64,000 nucleotides of DNA from Diadema setosum (lineage: Eukaryota > Echinodermata > Echinoidea > Diadematoida > Diadematidae), in assembly GCF_964275005.1 (NCBI RefSeq), contig NC_092696.1:25612972-25676971 (forward strand), written 5' to 3'. Each line of letters begins with the position of its first letter. The first letter of the stretch is position 1. The position numbers were made by a program, and so were the translations under genes. Below are positions 31,866-42,170 of the stretch, piece by piece. Below the pieces are notes generated by a model. That model had not been told where the DNA came from. It saw only the letters and a list, made by a program, of their open reading frames with translations, and made no database searches.

Positions 31866-32244
31866 AGAGACTGTACAGTACTGGTTGAAGAATCAGCTTG
31901 TAACATTTTGCAAGATATTTGGAAACCACTTTATGAAATGTTAAAGAGCATACAATTCTAGAGGGAATCAAAAGTTTATTTGATGAAAATCAGTTTTGAA
32001 ATGACCAAGATATCTAAAAACAAGGAAAACAAAGAGATCCTAATATTAAAAGCTGTGGTCTTTCAATTTCATTAGGATCGCTTTTTTTGATATCTCATCC
32101 ATTTCAAGACCAATTTTCATCAAATAAACATTAAATCCTGATGAAAATTACATGCTCTTTCATATTTCATTAGAGGTTTCTCAGTATCTCACTAAAAGAT
32201 GTTATAAACCTGAATCATCACCTCAAAAAGTACTGTACAGTCCC
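31866..32244. mobile_element. TTAA-type foldback MITE, copy 2 (well preserved)
   Basis: The left end is AGAGACTGTACAGTACT directly after TTAA (31862-31865). The right end is AGTACTGTACAGTCCC followed by TTGA, a one-base variant of TTAA. Inner arms with TTTATTTGATGAAAA and its complement pair around 32080. It is homologous to 1-460 throughout. Confidence 0.8.
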
Positions 32245-32432
32245 TTGAAGAGTAAGGAACACTGGAGAGATAGATGGATATTTATATTTTCATGACAAAT
32301 CAATACAATATATTCATACATATCTTATTTATTTATTTATTTACCTGTCTATCTATCCATCCATCTATATACATGTGTGTGTGTGTGTGTTTATACACAT
32401 TGTAGTTGCTCTGCATATTGACAGTACTAGAA

Positions 32433-32646
32433 ATAGCAATAATAATGTCACAATATAGGAATGCATTAAATGCCAATTGCCTTGATTTTAATTAAAAATC
32501 CGAATTTTCGGGGGCCCCCCCCCCCTCCATCTGGGATCATCATCTGTCATCCCAGATGAAGGGGGAGGCCCCTGAAAATTTGGATTTTGAATCAAAATCA
32601 AGGCAATTGGCATTTAATGCATTCCTCTATTGTGACATTATTATTG

Positions 32647-32652
<6 letters not shown>
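32433..32652. repeat. Near-perfect ~220-bp foldback palindrome
   Basis: The left arm (TAGCAATAATAATGTCACAA at 32434, then GCATTAAATGCCAATTGCC) and the right arm (GGCAATTGGCATTTAATGC ending at 32651) are complementary over about 100 bp with very few mismatches. The centre reads CATCTGGGATcatcatctgtcATCCCAGATG. It is followed immediately by (AT)n and (GA)n arrays. It could be a foldback/MITE element or a transcribed hairpin; no coding is present. Confidence 0.85.

Positions 32653-32732
<80 letters not shown>
32650..32732. repeat. (AT)n-(GA)n compound microsatellite
   Basis: About 24 AT units (32650-32698) run directly into about 15 GA units (32699-32729), abutting the right arm of the foldback palindrome. 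Confidence 0.95.
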
Positions 32733-33227
32733 GGGATTGGGGGGGGGGGGAATGAAAAAGGGAGAAGTGATAACTGAAACCAGCCTGACAAGGGAGGACT
32801 CTGCCCCATGAATAATAATATTAAAACAATTAAGAGGACACTAGACAAGGGACTTGCCAATCATACCTAAATATGTAAACAAAATGTCCTTGCAGGGTAT
32901 TTAACATTAAAAGACATACAATGTAGCGGAAGATGAAATTGGAGTGTCTTTAAAATGTGTGTGTGTGTGTATATATATAGTATATGTTGAGTAGGTAGTC
33001 CACGTGTTGGCAAGACAAAAAGATAAATAACAAAACTGGTTTATAAAGTATATACTTTTTTATATTTTTGGCGAGACGCTCGAAAATTTGTGTGCAGAAA
33101 TAAACCGTTGGTGATACAGCATGAACTTTGTTCCAGTTTTGTTATATATATATACACATACACATAAAATTGTGTACACATAAACATATTAAACAAGGAA
33201 AAGTAGATTGACGTGGTGCGTAATATA

Positions 33228-34132
33228 TGTCCCCGCCGGAAGTAGCATTTTGTAACAAAATGTGCAATATAGGTAAAAAATCAAGGTCAAAGGTCAAAGA
33301 AGTCAAAGGTCAAAATTCTGTGTAGAAGTTTTGAAGCCCTCACCTAGTGCCATCACATAAAGCAAATGGAATCGAAATTGGGTTAGAAATGGCGAAGGAG
33401 TAGCATTTTGTAGCCAATGTACAATATAGGTCAAAAATCAAGGTCAAAGGTCAAAGAAGACAAAGGTCAAAATTCTGTGTAGAAGTTTTGAAGCCCTCAC
33501 CTAGTGCTATCACATAAAGCAAACAGAATCGAAATTGGGTTAGAAATGGAGAAGGAGTAGCATTTTGTAGCAAAATGCACAATATAGGTCAAAAATCAAG
33601 GTCAAAGGTCAAAGAAGTCAAAGGTCAAAATTCTGTGTAGAAGTTTTGAAGCCCTCAACTAGTGCCATCATATAAAGCAAACGGAATCGAAATCGGGTTA
33701 GAAATGGCGAAGGAGTAGCATTTTGTAGCAAAATGTACAATATAGGTCAAAAATCAAGGTCAAAGGTCAAAGAAGTCAAAGGTCAAAATTCTGTGTAGAA
33801 GTTTTGAAGCCCTCACCTAGTGCCATCACATAAAGCAAACGGAATCGAAATCGGGTTAGAAATGGCGAAGGAGTAGCATTTTGTAGCAAAATGTACAATA
33901 TAGGTCAATGGTCAAGGTCACAACTGAAATTCTGTGTAGAAGTTTTAAAGCTCCCATGTAGTGCTATCACATAAAGCAAACAGAATCAAAATTGGCTCAT
34001 AAATGACAGAGAAGTAGCAAATTGAACATTTTGATCACACACGGACGCACACACGGACGGACGCACGCACGGACACACACACGTACGGAGCCCGTTTCAT
34101 AGTCCCCTGCTCGAACTCGTTCGGCGGGGACA
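33228..34132 (+). mobile_element. TGTCCCCGCCG-ended element built from a ~158-bp minisatellite with DR1 motifs
   Basis: Ends read TGTCCCCGCCGGA and TTCGGCGGGGACAA, an inverted pair of about 12 bp, with ATA on both sides. The interior holds about four and a half copies of a ~158-bp unit. Four units contain a perfect AGGTCAAAGGTCA (starting 33284, 33441, 33599 and 33757), and the fifth carries AGGTCAATGGTCAAGGTCA. A GGACGCAC-type run leads into the right end. Shared unit text includes TTCTGTGTAGAAGTTTTGAA and TAGCATTTTGTAGC. Confidence 0.8.
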
Positions 34133-34408
34133 ATAAACTGCAATTTAGTCTTCAATGTTGAGGGAAAATCCTGGTACTGTTTGAATCCATGGAAGCTGAG
34201 AACCAGACGGTTGTACAGTCATGGCATTGTAAATATCTTCATCAATCTGTAAATAAATGAACTACCCACAACAATGTGATCACCAGGCAAAGTGGCTGGT
34301 ACCACCATTAATTCAATCAGTATTCTTTGTATCGATTTTTTGGTGTGGGGCTAAAGGTCTTTGACGCGTGTGTTGATTGCAGAAATGTATAACTATGTAC
34401 ACAGAGTA

Positions 34409-34708
34409 CAGTGGAAACTCAGTATAACAAGATCATTGCGACTAGGTTCTTTACATCAGATGTTTCACTTTATCAGTAGTCAATGAACAATGCAAAACAC
34501 AGGAAATAAATTCATTGCAGACCAGAGATAAGTCTGTTATATCAAGTATCTTGTTATAGCAGTGCCCTGTTTTATGAAGAGATAAAATTGATCATAGTTG
34601 ATTTCAACTGTTAGTGTATGGTGCCTGTGTGGTAAGGAAATTTAAAATTGATTTTATCTTTCAATAAAACAGGGCCCAGGTCTGTTTGAAGATCGTGAGT
34701 TTTCACTG
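34409..34708. mobile_element. Tigger/mariner-like MITE carrying a nested MITE
   Basis: The left end is CAGTGGAAACTCAGTATAAC after TA. The right end is GATCGTGAGTTTTCACTG before TA, its imperfect inverse. The segment 34563-34677 inside has its own inverted ends and is a separate family. Confidence 0.6.
34563..34677. mobile_element. ~115-bp MITE (GGGCCCTGTTTTAT family), nested
   Basis: Ends GCCCTGTTTTAT and ATAAAACAGGGC are inverted and continue into AGATAAAATTGAT / ATTGATTTTATCTTT. A degraded copy is at 17876-18003 in elongase intron 3. It is non-coding. Confidence 0.75.
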
Positions 34709-34900
34709 TACAGGTATAAAGAGGATACTTCTGCACTCTGGGAAGTAAGATGAATTTCACGAGTATTCAGACATCACAGCATGGTACACATGTCAAGCAT
34801 AATATATTCACATGCTTTCATATTTTTGCAGTAATTTCTGGTCGCTGTACCCTTGAACACCTTATGTACAAAAAGAAAGTGAGATGAGGAATGTAAGAAT

Positions 34901-34946
<46 letters not shown>

Positions 34947-36367
34947 TATTCCCTATGTTAAAGTGTGAATGCAACTGCCTTTTTCATTTTAATGTTTATA
35001 CAGTATGGAGCATGCATTGACTAACATGGAATAAATGCAACAGGAATACTATTTATTCTTTTAAACAATGTAATTTATTATTATTATCACCTTATCACAC
35101 CACAAAGGAAGCACTGTCATGACCAATAACATACACATAATAACAGAACATTCCAATTCATACAAAAAAAAAATCATCCAATTGTTACAAAACATAATAC
35201 TGGGCAAGAACCAAGTTTTATGACACTGGAAATGAATGATCTGGCTCCTGAATATCATATGCATGGTCTGCAATTGCTAGCAGAGTGGGCAGAAGCTAAA
35301 TCAAGGAACACTGTCTGGTAAACATCATTGTCTAATTTGTCACAACTCCATAAAGTTCTTGAATTTCTCCACCTCCACTCATTTCTTCTTAATGAGCTGC
35401 TAAGTAGTCAAAGTGCTTGTAATGGACTGTTACTATGGTGATTGTCAGAGACTGACAACTTGTCAGGGCTGACAAATTTTATGAAATGGTGCCCAGCAAT
35501 AAGCCAGTTCGTAACTAGCTTACGTACACATTGGTACAAATGACCTTTCATCTTTTTTTCTCAGTTGGCAATGTGTACTTCACTCATCTTCAAAGCAGCA
35601 TAATGCATAAGCTTGCCAAACGTAACAATTAATGGAATTTGTGTTCAAAAAAAGAAATAATGAACTTGCATTTAGACCGGGTGACCAGAATAGTCCGTAA
35701 TTTGACATTTTAGCAGGCATCTATTTCATTATTTTGTATTGAATGCAAAAACAACCCCTTTTCTTTGATACTGCCAAATATCAAGCTTGCTGTCAGGTGG
35801 ATGTGTGCAACCAAGTACCATTTAGATAAGGATCACATCAATAATCATCATATCATAGATGCATATCTCAGTGAAATAACAAACCAAAATACCTGTTGGT
35901 AAAAATGACCTTTTTCTGCTCATGCACAAGGTGGAATTATGAACTGCAAGTCTAATGGTCAGGGGTGTAGCAGTCACACATGGGATGGCTTCCAACAGCA
36001 AATTTTTAGGGAGATACCTATTTGACTACATCAGAAGGACATTCAATGTACCTAGTGACTGACTACTGAAGTTTGTAAACAAACAAACAAACAAACAAAC
36101 AAACAGAAACTGGGATACTTTGGAGATGTTATGAGACATAACGGGATGGTAAAAGAGTCCTTGAGGGCACAAGTTCCTGGGAAGCGTAATCGAGGGAGAC
36201 CAAGATATAGATGGGACAAAACGGTGACACACTCCTAAAGGTGTTTGGTTCCATGGAGAAAGCTCCTACAATGGCTCAAAACACATGTTTCTACCATGCT
36301 GCCATAAGGAAAGCTATGCCCTGACAGAGTATGTTGCTGCAATGACAACAACCTATTTGCGTGTAAC
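34709..36367. other. Unannotated intergenic stretch
   Basis: A (GT)n microsatellite lies at 34901-34946 and an (AAAC)n microsatellite at 36078-36105. No gene is supported. A frame around 36110-36240 (minus strand) ends at the AAAC repeat and looks accidental. Confidence 0.45.
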
Positions 36368-36831
36368 GCATGTCCCCCCCCCCCAAAAAAAAAAAAAAAA
36401 AAAAAAAACTACAACGGGACCCTCCGCAATGATATCTTAAAAAATAGTGAATCAGTCTAAATACAAATTCAGGGAATGAAACTGTAACTCATTGCCAACA
36501 TCTTACAGAAAACCCAATTCGATTTGCTTCAGTAGTCGAAGAGAAATGAAGAATTTTGTAGAGGAAGTCAGGAATCTCTTCCCTCCAAGTTCTGTCTATT
36601 GTATTCACACACAAGAGCATCGAAGTGCTTAACTTGGAAGAATCAGATTCATGACATGCTTTACAACAATCCACATTTTTCTGCGACCGCTTAACCAAAT
36701 TGAATGGGGTTTTCTGCAAAATAGAGCGAAGATGTTATATCTTAAGACCCTTAAGTAGCATTTAGACAGCTTAATCATATTGGGTGTTATCAATGCCAGT
36801 ATATGATTGTAATTTTTTTTGGGACATACTG
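36368..36831 (-). mobile_element. mariner-type MITE (CAGTATGTCCCC family), copy 2, inverted
   Basis: The right end reads TTTTTTTTGGGACATACTG followed by TA; the left end is CATGTCCCCC running into an expanded A tract. It is the reverse complement of 10333-10772 in block order. Shared blocks include AACCAAATTGAATGGGGTTT and CCCTCCAAGTTCTGTCTATT. Confidence 0.75.
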
Positions 36832-37399
36832 TATATATGTATTTCAACAGGCAAAACCGGTTCCTAGATCAGTGAGGATGGGGGAGGCTTTGATATTCTC
36901 CTGTCCAAAGACACAAAGAGAAATTCATATTTCAGGGTTTCACTGCAAAATGACCAGCCATAACTTTAACATGCACAGTCTTTGAAAGACACATGATAGA
37001 AATATCATCATATTAGACAATTAATTCTTACATTTAATTGATACAAGCACATTTTTATGCAAAAGATTACTGGTGGTAAATCTTGACTTTTTGAACCCAT
37101 ACAATGACACAAGTCATAGTAACAGAATGGCATTGTGAATTCAGAGTTGATTTTAAAATCTGGCAAGCAAATCAGTCACTTTACAGCTATACAAAAAATA
37201 TATCTTTTTTCTGCTTTACTTTTGTTGCTCCGTATCTTTAAAAGATCATCAAAATTATGGAAAAACAGTTGTAACTATTAGGATGAATGAAATACACATT
37301 GTCTAGTCATATTGGGACTGACCGATATGTGATATTACTGAAAAGGAGAAATGTGCTTGGAACATTAGTACCAAACATACTGTAAAAGCTGTTATTTTT

Positions 37400-37895
37400 G
37401 TTGGGGTTCAATTCTTGGTATCGCCAATGCACCCAAACACTAAGACCATCACACATCAAGCTTCATGGTGCTATGAAATATCGGGCTTGCCTGTGTGAAT
37501 ACTGCTCGAATGTGCAATTAAAACTGGATGCTCTGAAGCATATTGCTCTGAAGAATCACATGGTGTCTCCATTTCAAGATGTCCACTCGTTTGTTGATGT
37601 CACAATGTGCCCTAAACCCACAGGTATGAAACATCATAATCTGGAATGCACTAACAGGAAGTGCACAGAATGTGGAGTGAAAAGGATTGGTGATCATCCA
37701 GTCATCAAAGAGTTGGTCGCCAAACAGACTACACCAGTCAACTGGAAGAGATGGACAAGAATATCCACAGAGACCAATGGCAAGAGGACTTCAAAGATGG
37801 TTCTAAAAGCCCAAGATGGAACACTTGTTGAACTTGTAAGTGAGCTGGTAACTGAGGCTGAAAGTCTTGCCATACATCTCTTTACTGCATCATGA
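37400..37895 (+). pseudogene. Transposon-type Cys-rich protein fragment (CLCEYC family)
   Basis: An open frame encodes a block reading KYRACLCEYCSNVQLKLDAL, then LECTNRKCTECGVKRIG, then PVNWKRWTR and LVSELVTEAESLAIHLF. The CxCxxC and CxxRxCxxCG spacings look like zinc ligands. From memory, this arrangement belongs to a repetitive, uncharacterised protein family in cnidarians, molluscs and echinoderms, probably transposon-borne. It ends right after HLFTAS, where relatives usually continue, so it is a truncated copy. It is followed by an Arg/Glu-rich stretch and then a piece of a different transposase at 38.1 kb. Confidence 0.5.
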
Positions 37896-38089
37896 AAACG
37901 TGAAAACAAGTAGTGAAAAGATGGAAAGAGAGAAAATAGGAAAACCTCAAACTCAAAGCGATTTGGATTATAGTGCAAGAAAAAGAGAAAAAGAGTGAGG
38001 GACTCGAAATACCGGGAGCGTAATCGGGAGCGTATACGCCTCAGAAATAGGAGTGGAAGTCGGGTATCTTTAGACGATAACAATGTGGA

Positions 38090-38335
38090 AATGTGGAAGG
38101 CATTCACGGACAGGATGTTCTTCAAGCACCAGGAACGCATACTCCAGGCCGTGGTGGAAAAGGTGTGGATGGCTCATCAGAGATGTGTGCTGGCAACACT
38201 CCAGGCAGAGGGGTTGAGAGGCTTGTCATTGTCAGGGATGGGCGGGCTAACAGCCCGGGGCATTCTGCCAAGTATGGCACGTACGCCGGAATTGAACTTG
38301 GCATTAACAAGATCATTGATCTTTAACTAGTGCAG
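38090..38335 (+). pseudogene. GDGR-DSPG transposase fragment, copy 1 (possibly Kolobok)
   Basis: One exon-sized piece encodes FFKHQERILQAVVEKVWMAH and, in another frame, DGRANSPGHSAKYGTY then LGINKIIDL, ending GTGCAG at a GT donor (38336). It aligns codon by codon with 41945-42165. DGRxxSPGxSAKY probably carries the first catalytic Asp of a DDE transposase. The frame is broken by small changes and a stop near the exon end, so it is dead. Confidence 0.65.
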
Positions 38336-38760
38336 GTATTGGTCAGTGACAATGTTTAATCAAGCTGCATCTTAAAGGCACCAGCTGTCAGACATGTAAA
38401 ACATAAAAACAGGACATTTAGCATCACAGATATGTTGGTCTAGCAAATCTGCCAGACAAGTAACGAACATTAAAGGAAATAATCCCATAATCTTATTTCA
38501 TACTAAAGCCCTGTTTTTAACAGACCTTATTATCAATTTTTAAAAATTTATGGTTCTATACATTTTAACACAGAATGATTGACTTATCAACAGTTTGAAG
38601 CTGAATTACAAGAAATTAATAAAAAATGGATAAGAATGGATAACAGCCTTGCCTTGAACTACCGAATGAGCTACCTCCAAATTTGCCTAGACCTCACGAT
38701 GCTTCACCAAGTCTTCTACCGAGTACTGCTGTGAGAGCTGCAAATTATTTGAGGTATGTG
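38336..38760. other. Unannotated stretch
   Basis: No coding exon or inverted-repeat element is clear. A stretch at 38508-38560 (CCCTGTTTTTAACAGACC) weakly resembles the GGGCCCTGTTTTAT MITE end. Confidence 0.3.
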
Positions 38761-38819
38761 TAGGCACTAAGCATGAACTGCAACGTACTGCACATACTGG
38801 GATATCCCATATTTGACCA

Positions 38820-39445
38820 TATTTTCAGTTTCACCTGGCTAAGTGTGCTGGACAAGGCAGTCAGATCAGTGGTTGAGAGTGTTAAGACGGTGGAAAGGGC
38901 ACTCGAATTTGAAGGCCTGAGGTTCGACGACCTAGAAAAGAAAAACAACGAACTAGAAGGAAGGTTGGTGAAAATGGAGAAGGCCTACTAGAGGTTCAAC
39001 AGAAACTTGCACATCAAGAGGCGGAAGTGAACAAGGCAGAAAGGTTCTCCAGGCGGAATAACTGCCGATTCGTTGGCATCCCTGAGTCGCGCAGTGAGGA
39101 GGAGGATTGCATTGAGGTAGTGGAGAACATCCTTCGTACCAAATTCAAAGCTGACATTAAAGTGGAGCGTGCCCACCGGGATGGGAAGAAGGAGCGATCG
39201 ACCTCGGCATGTTATTTTTAAGACGCTTTCCTACCAGGAGAATTTAGGTTCAGATCATGAAAGCCTCCCGCCAGGCCCTCCAAGAGGAAAAATACAATGT
39301 GACCGACGACTTATCCAAGCGCGACCTGGAAACTAAAAGGAAGCATGCAAAGGAGGTACAAGAGCTGTACAAGAAAGGAGTCAAGCTTCGTTTCTATGCT
39401 GGCCAGTGGAGAGGAAATGGAGGAGCTCCATACTTCAGAGTGTGA
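38820..39445 (+). pseudogene. LINE ORF1 remnant (Transposase_22/L1-ORF1-like, coiled coil plus RRM region)
   Basis: In shifting frames this encodes a coiled-coil run (DKAVRSVVESVKTVERALEF, then DLEKKNNELEGRLVKME). Next comes ERFSRRNNCRFVGIPESRSE then VVENILRTKFKADIKVERAHR, the typical RRNNxRxxGIPE...ERAHR signature of LINE ORF1 proteins. A block ending LPPGPPRGKIQ in a different frame corresponds to the C-terminal domain. ORF1 proteins bind LINE RNA as trimers. Several stops and frame changes show that it is not functional. The endonuclease start of the same element lies at 40.33 kb. Confidence 0.75.
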
Positions 39446-39630
39446 CTTTAAACTCCTTTCTCTGAAACCAGAGTCTTGATTGTTCTGGCATTGGAGTAAT
39501 CCCCAAAGAATGGCAGGAATTTGGATGTTGTATGTTTGTGGTTTGCTACTCATGATGGCCTGGTAGACAGTGACTATACTCTCTGTGTATGCAACCTGTT
39601 AGGCCATCCAATGCTTTGCCTTTACAGATA

Positions 39631-39816
39631 CAGTGCACTCCCGTTATAACGAACACGGTTATAACGAAATTCCGGTTATAACGAAGTAAAAATTTGGGCT
39701 GCTATGTCATCCACTCTATGTATTTCTATTGTTTATTTGTTCGGTTATAACGAAATTCCGATATAACGAAAGAAAACTGCCGGTCCCGAGGACTTCGTTA
39801 TAACGGGAGTCCACTG
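39631..39816. mobile_element. Tigger/pogo-like MITE, intact 186 bp
   Basis: The ends CAGTGCACTCCCGTTATAAC and (inverted) CAGTGGACTCCCGTTATAAC match over about 22 bp with one difference, with TA on each side (39629-39630 and 39817-39818). Interior GGTTATAACGAAATTCCG words repeat three times. It sits inside or next to the LINE remnant, between ORF1 and the ORF2 start. Confidence 0.85.
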
Positions 39817-39819
39817 TAT

Positions 39820-40320
39820 TTTCTTTTGTCTATTTCAATTTTGCCTTTGATTTAAGCGATATAATTATGCTTATATAGTGGCCATCTCTTCTTTGTTCTT
39901 CTCTGCATTCTTTTTCTCTCATTGCTATATATGCTGTCTGCATTTTCAGACATATTTTAATTGGAGTGGTTTGCATACAGCCCTGCTACAAAATCATTTC
40001 TTTTCTCTTTTTTTTCTTTTCTCTTACCTCAGCAGTGTGTGCTCATGTTCTTTATTTTGCTTTGTTTTTGTTGTTGTTGTTGTTGTTGTTTTTTTTTGCT
40101 GTTTCACTTCTGTATATATGTATTCTCATTTATACATTATCCCCCATTTTTCCCATTCTTTCTATTATGTTCCCTATGTGCCTGTGTTAAAAATGACTGT
40201 GCCAAGTCTGCTAGGCAATTTCCCCTCACCATTCAATGAATTTGGATGAGTATACTGTGCAATACAGCACTAATTGTGAATATTATACACCCAGTGAGTT
40301 TTACCCTCAAAAATAATAAC
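39820..40320 (+). other. LINE spacer with T-rich and (TTG)n tracts
   Basis: Pyrimidine-rich sequence with (TTG)n at 40067-40090 lies between the ORF1 remnant and the ORF2 start. Its open frames (Phe/Ser/Leu/Cys-rich) come from composition and overlap each other in several frames, so none is called. Confidence 0.45.
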
Positions 40321-40329
40321 TCTCAACAC

Positions 40330-40470
40330 ACACAGTATCTAAGTTTTTTGCATTGCAATGCAAGGAGTTTATCCAAGAACTATCAGAATATTGAAGTTCT
40401 GTTATCTTCACTAAAATATCATTGCTCAATTATAGGCATTTCGGAAACCTGGCTTAAGATAGTGTTGGAA
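40330..40470 (+). pseudogene. LINE ORF2 fragment: start of APE endonuclease
   Basis: The frame encodes LSFLHCNARSLSKNYQNIEV then YHCSIIGISETWL. This is the canonical opening of the apurinic-type endonuclease of LINE ORF2 (hxNxRSLxxN ... hhxIxETWL, where E is a metal-binding residue). Similarity stops right after ETWLK, and no reverse transcriptase follows in the window. With the upstream ORF1 piece this is a LINE lacking its 3' part. Confidence 0.8.
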
Positions 40471-40929
40471 GTACAGTATGCCATTGTGTTTTCATTTTTT
40501 TTCTGGTCCATTGTGTATGATAAATGAAAAATGTTATTTGTTAGATCATAAATGTTTGGCCAATAGTGTAAGTTTGTGTTAATGAATACATTGTAATTAT
40601 ATTGTTAGATGTGTGTTTGAGATAATTTGTTTGTGTTAATAATTTTATTATTATTTGATTGTTAGATTTTGAATGAGTTATGAAATGGAAAGGTAGTTAA
40701 ACACTGAAGGAAAAGATTTGATGGTAGCTTGAAGAATAAGTTGAATGTGTCAAGAGAAATTATTGGTGATACTGTTTAATAATTTGATGTGAATATATAC
40801 AGCATAGTGTCAGGTATTTTATTAATTCATTTATATTGATTACTGTTTGGATTTGTATAAGAAATATTTGTAAAGTTTGATGTTATGTTATCAATATTGG
40901 TCTTATCATTTTTCCGTAGTTCTTCTTGC

Positions 40930-41057
40930 AAGCATCAAGGTTTGAGTATTCCACTGAGGTTGTCAACGATTATCGAAACCCACCAGTTGTTGCCATTCGT
41001 GATGTGAATGGTAGTCCAAAGAAGATGAGAGTATCGGTGCGTGGCACCATAAATCAG
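40930..41057 (+). other. Exon-like segment of unknown transposon gene
   Basis: An open segment encodes ASRFEYSTEVVNDYRNPPVV then AIRDVNGSPKKMRVSVRGTI, ending CAG before GTATTT, a usable donor. The pattern VVAIxDVNGxxKKMxVxVxGxI recalls small beta-barrel (OB-like) domains, but this is only an impression. A plausible acceptor/exon follows at 41552 (TAG then GGACCATGC...), leading into the transposase piece at 41.6 kb. Confidence 0.35.
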
Positions 41058-41552
41058 GTATTTGTTTTTGACAAACATTTTAATCATTGAGTTGATTTTA
41101 TTTTGTATGGGTATATTGGTATGAATATTTGTCTCCATACAATTTTTTTTTTTTTTTTTTTGGGGGGGGGATGGTGGGGTTGTATTGTATTTTCTAAGGT
41201 AAAAATCAGTGTGACTAATGCTAGGAAAGTTGCAAGAGAACTGAAAAAGTTAATGAGGAGGAAGGGGGCAAGTGAGGTATATTTTGACATTTTAATTGAA
41301 AGAATAGGGAATAGTTTGATACATTTTGTCAAGAGTAAAAATTTGTGCGTTAAAAGGAAGATTTGGGGAAAGGATTGTTACACAAACTAATACTAATTTG
41401 TATTGTTGTGAAGGTATTATTTTGTGGAGTGATAAATAGTAACATTTTTAAGATTTAATTTTATGATTGAAAGGGTAAAATTGTAGTGGTGTATAAATGT
41501 TATGATAGATTGTATTATAGCCAAAAATTATATCTTACATGTACATGTAGGG

Positions 41553-42170
41553 ACCATGCTATGCTGATGCGGAAGCCTTTCAAATATGTCTACTGCTTTG
41601 ACTTTGTATGACAAGAGAGACCGCAGTCCAAGAACACGGCATGTGCCGAAATTGCAGGAGACAAAGTATATCATCTTCGAAAGCAACCTGATGAGACTTT
41701 CTCAGAGATGTCCTTTCTGCTCCTCCGGCAACGTCATTGTAAGCAAAAAGGTGACAGGCACCCATCTGAGGGTCACCACAGAATGCGTGGCGTGTGACTA
41801 CACTAGCGTCTGGGACAGCCAGCCACACTATGGCAGCACTCCAGCTGGGAATGTCCTCCTGTCTGCTGCCACCTTGTTTGCTGGAGGGAGTGCTGTGAAG
41901 ACCCTCGGGATCCTCAGCTTCATGAAGGTGGCAGTAATTACAGAGAGGACGTTCTTCAAACAGCAAGAGCGCATCCTCCAGCCTGTGGTGGAGGTGTGGA
42001 TGGCACATCAAAGATCCCTGCTGGAAACACTGAAGGCAGAAGGACAGACGCTGGTCATCGCTGGGGATGGGCGTGCCGCTAGCCCGGGGCATTCTGCCAA
42101 GTATGATCGTACACCAGAATTGAACTTGGCCTAAACAAGATCATCGATCTTATGCAGTTTAATTTACAAA
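41553..42170 (+). pseudogene. GDGR-DSPG transposase fragment, copy 2 (possibly Kolobok)
   Basis: The open frame (41586-42134) begins after a possible acceptor and contains KYIIFESNLMRLSQRCPFC, then GTHLRVTTECVACDYTSVWD (a CxxC...CxxC zinc ribbon), SQPHYGSTPAGNVLLSAATL, TFFKQQERILQPVVEVWMAH and IAGDGRAASPGHSAKY. GDGR probably carries the first catalytic Asp of a DDE transposase. After it the frame shifts (RIELGLNKIIDL in another frame) and the downstream catalytic half is missing, so it is a partial copy. The organisation matches 45.4-47.2 kb. Confidence 0.7.

Noticed and set aside
39878-40249. Phe/Leu/Cys-rich frames that look like membrane proteins
   Set aside because: The region is a pyrimidine-rich LINE spacer with (TTG)n, and three overlapping frames are open at once, which is a composition effect.
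41580-42092. A 170-codon minus-strand frame at 41.6-42.1 kb
   Set aside because: It is the antisense shadow of the plus-strand transposase fragment, which carries recognisable zinc-ribbon and GDGR motifs.
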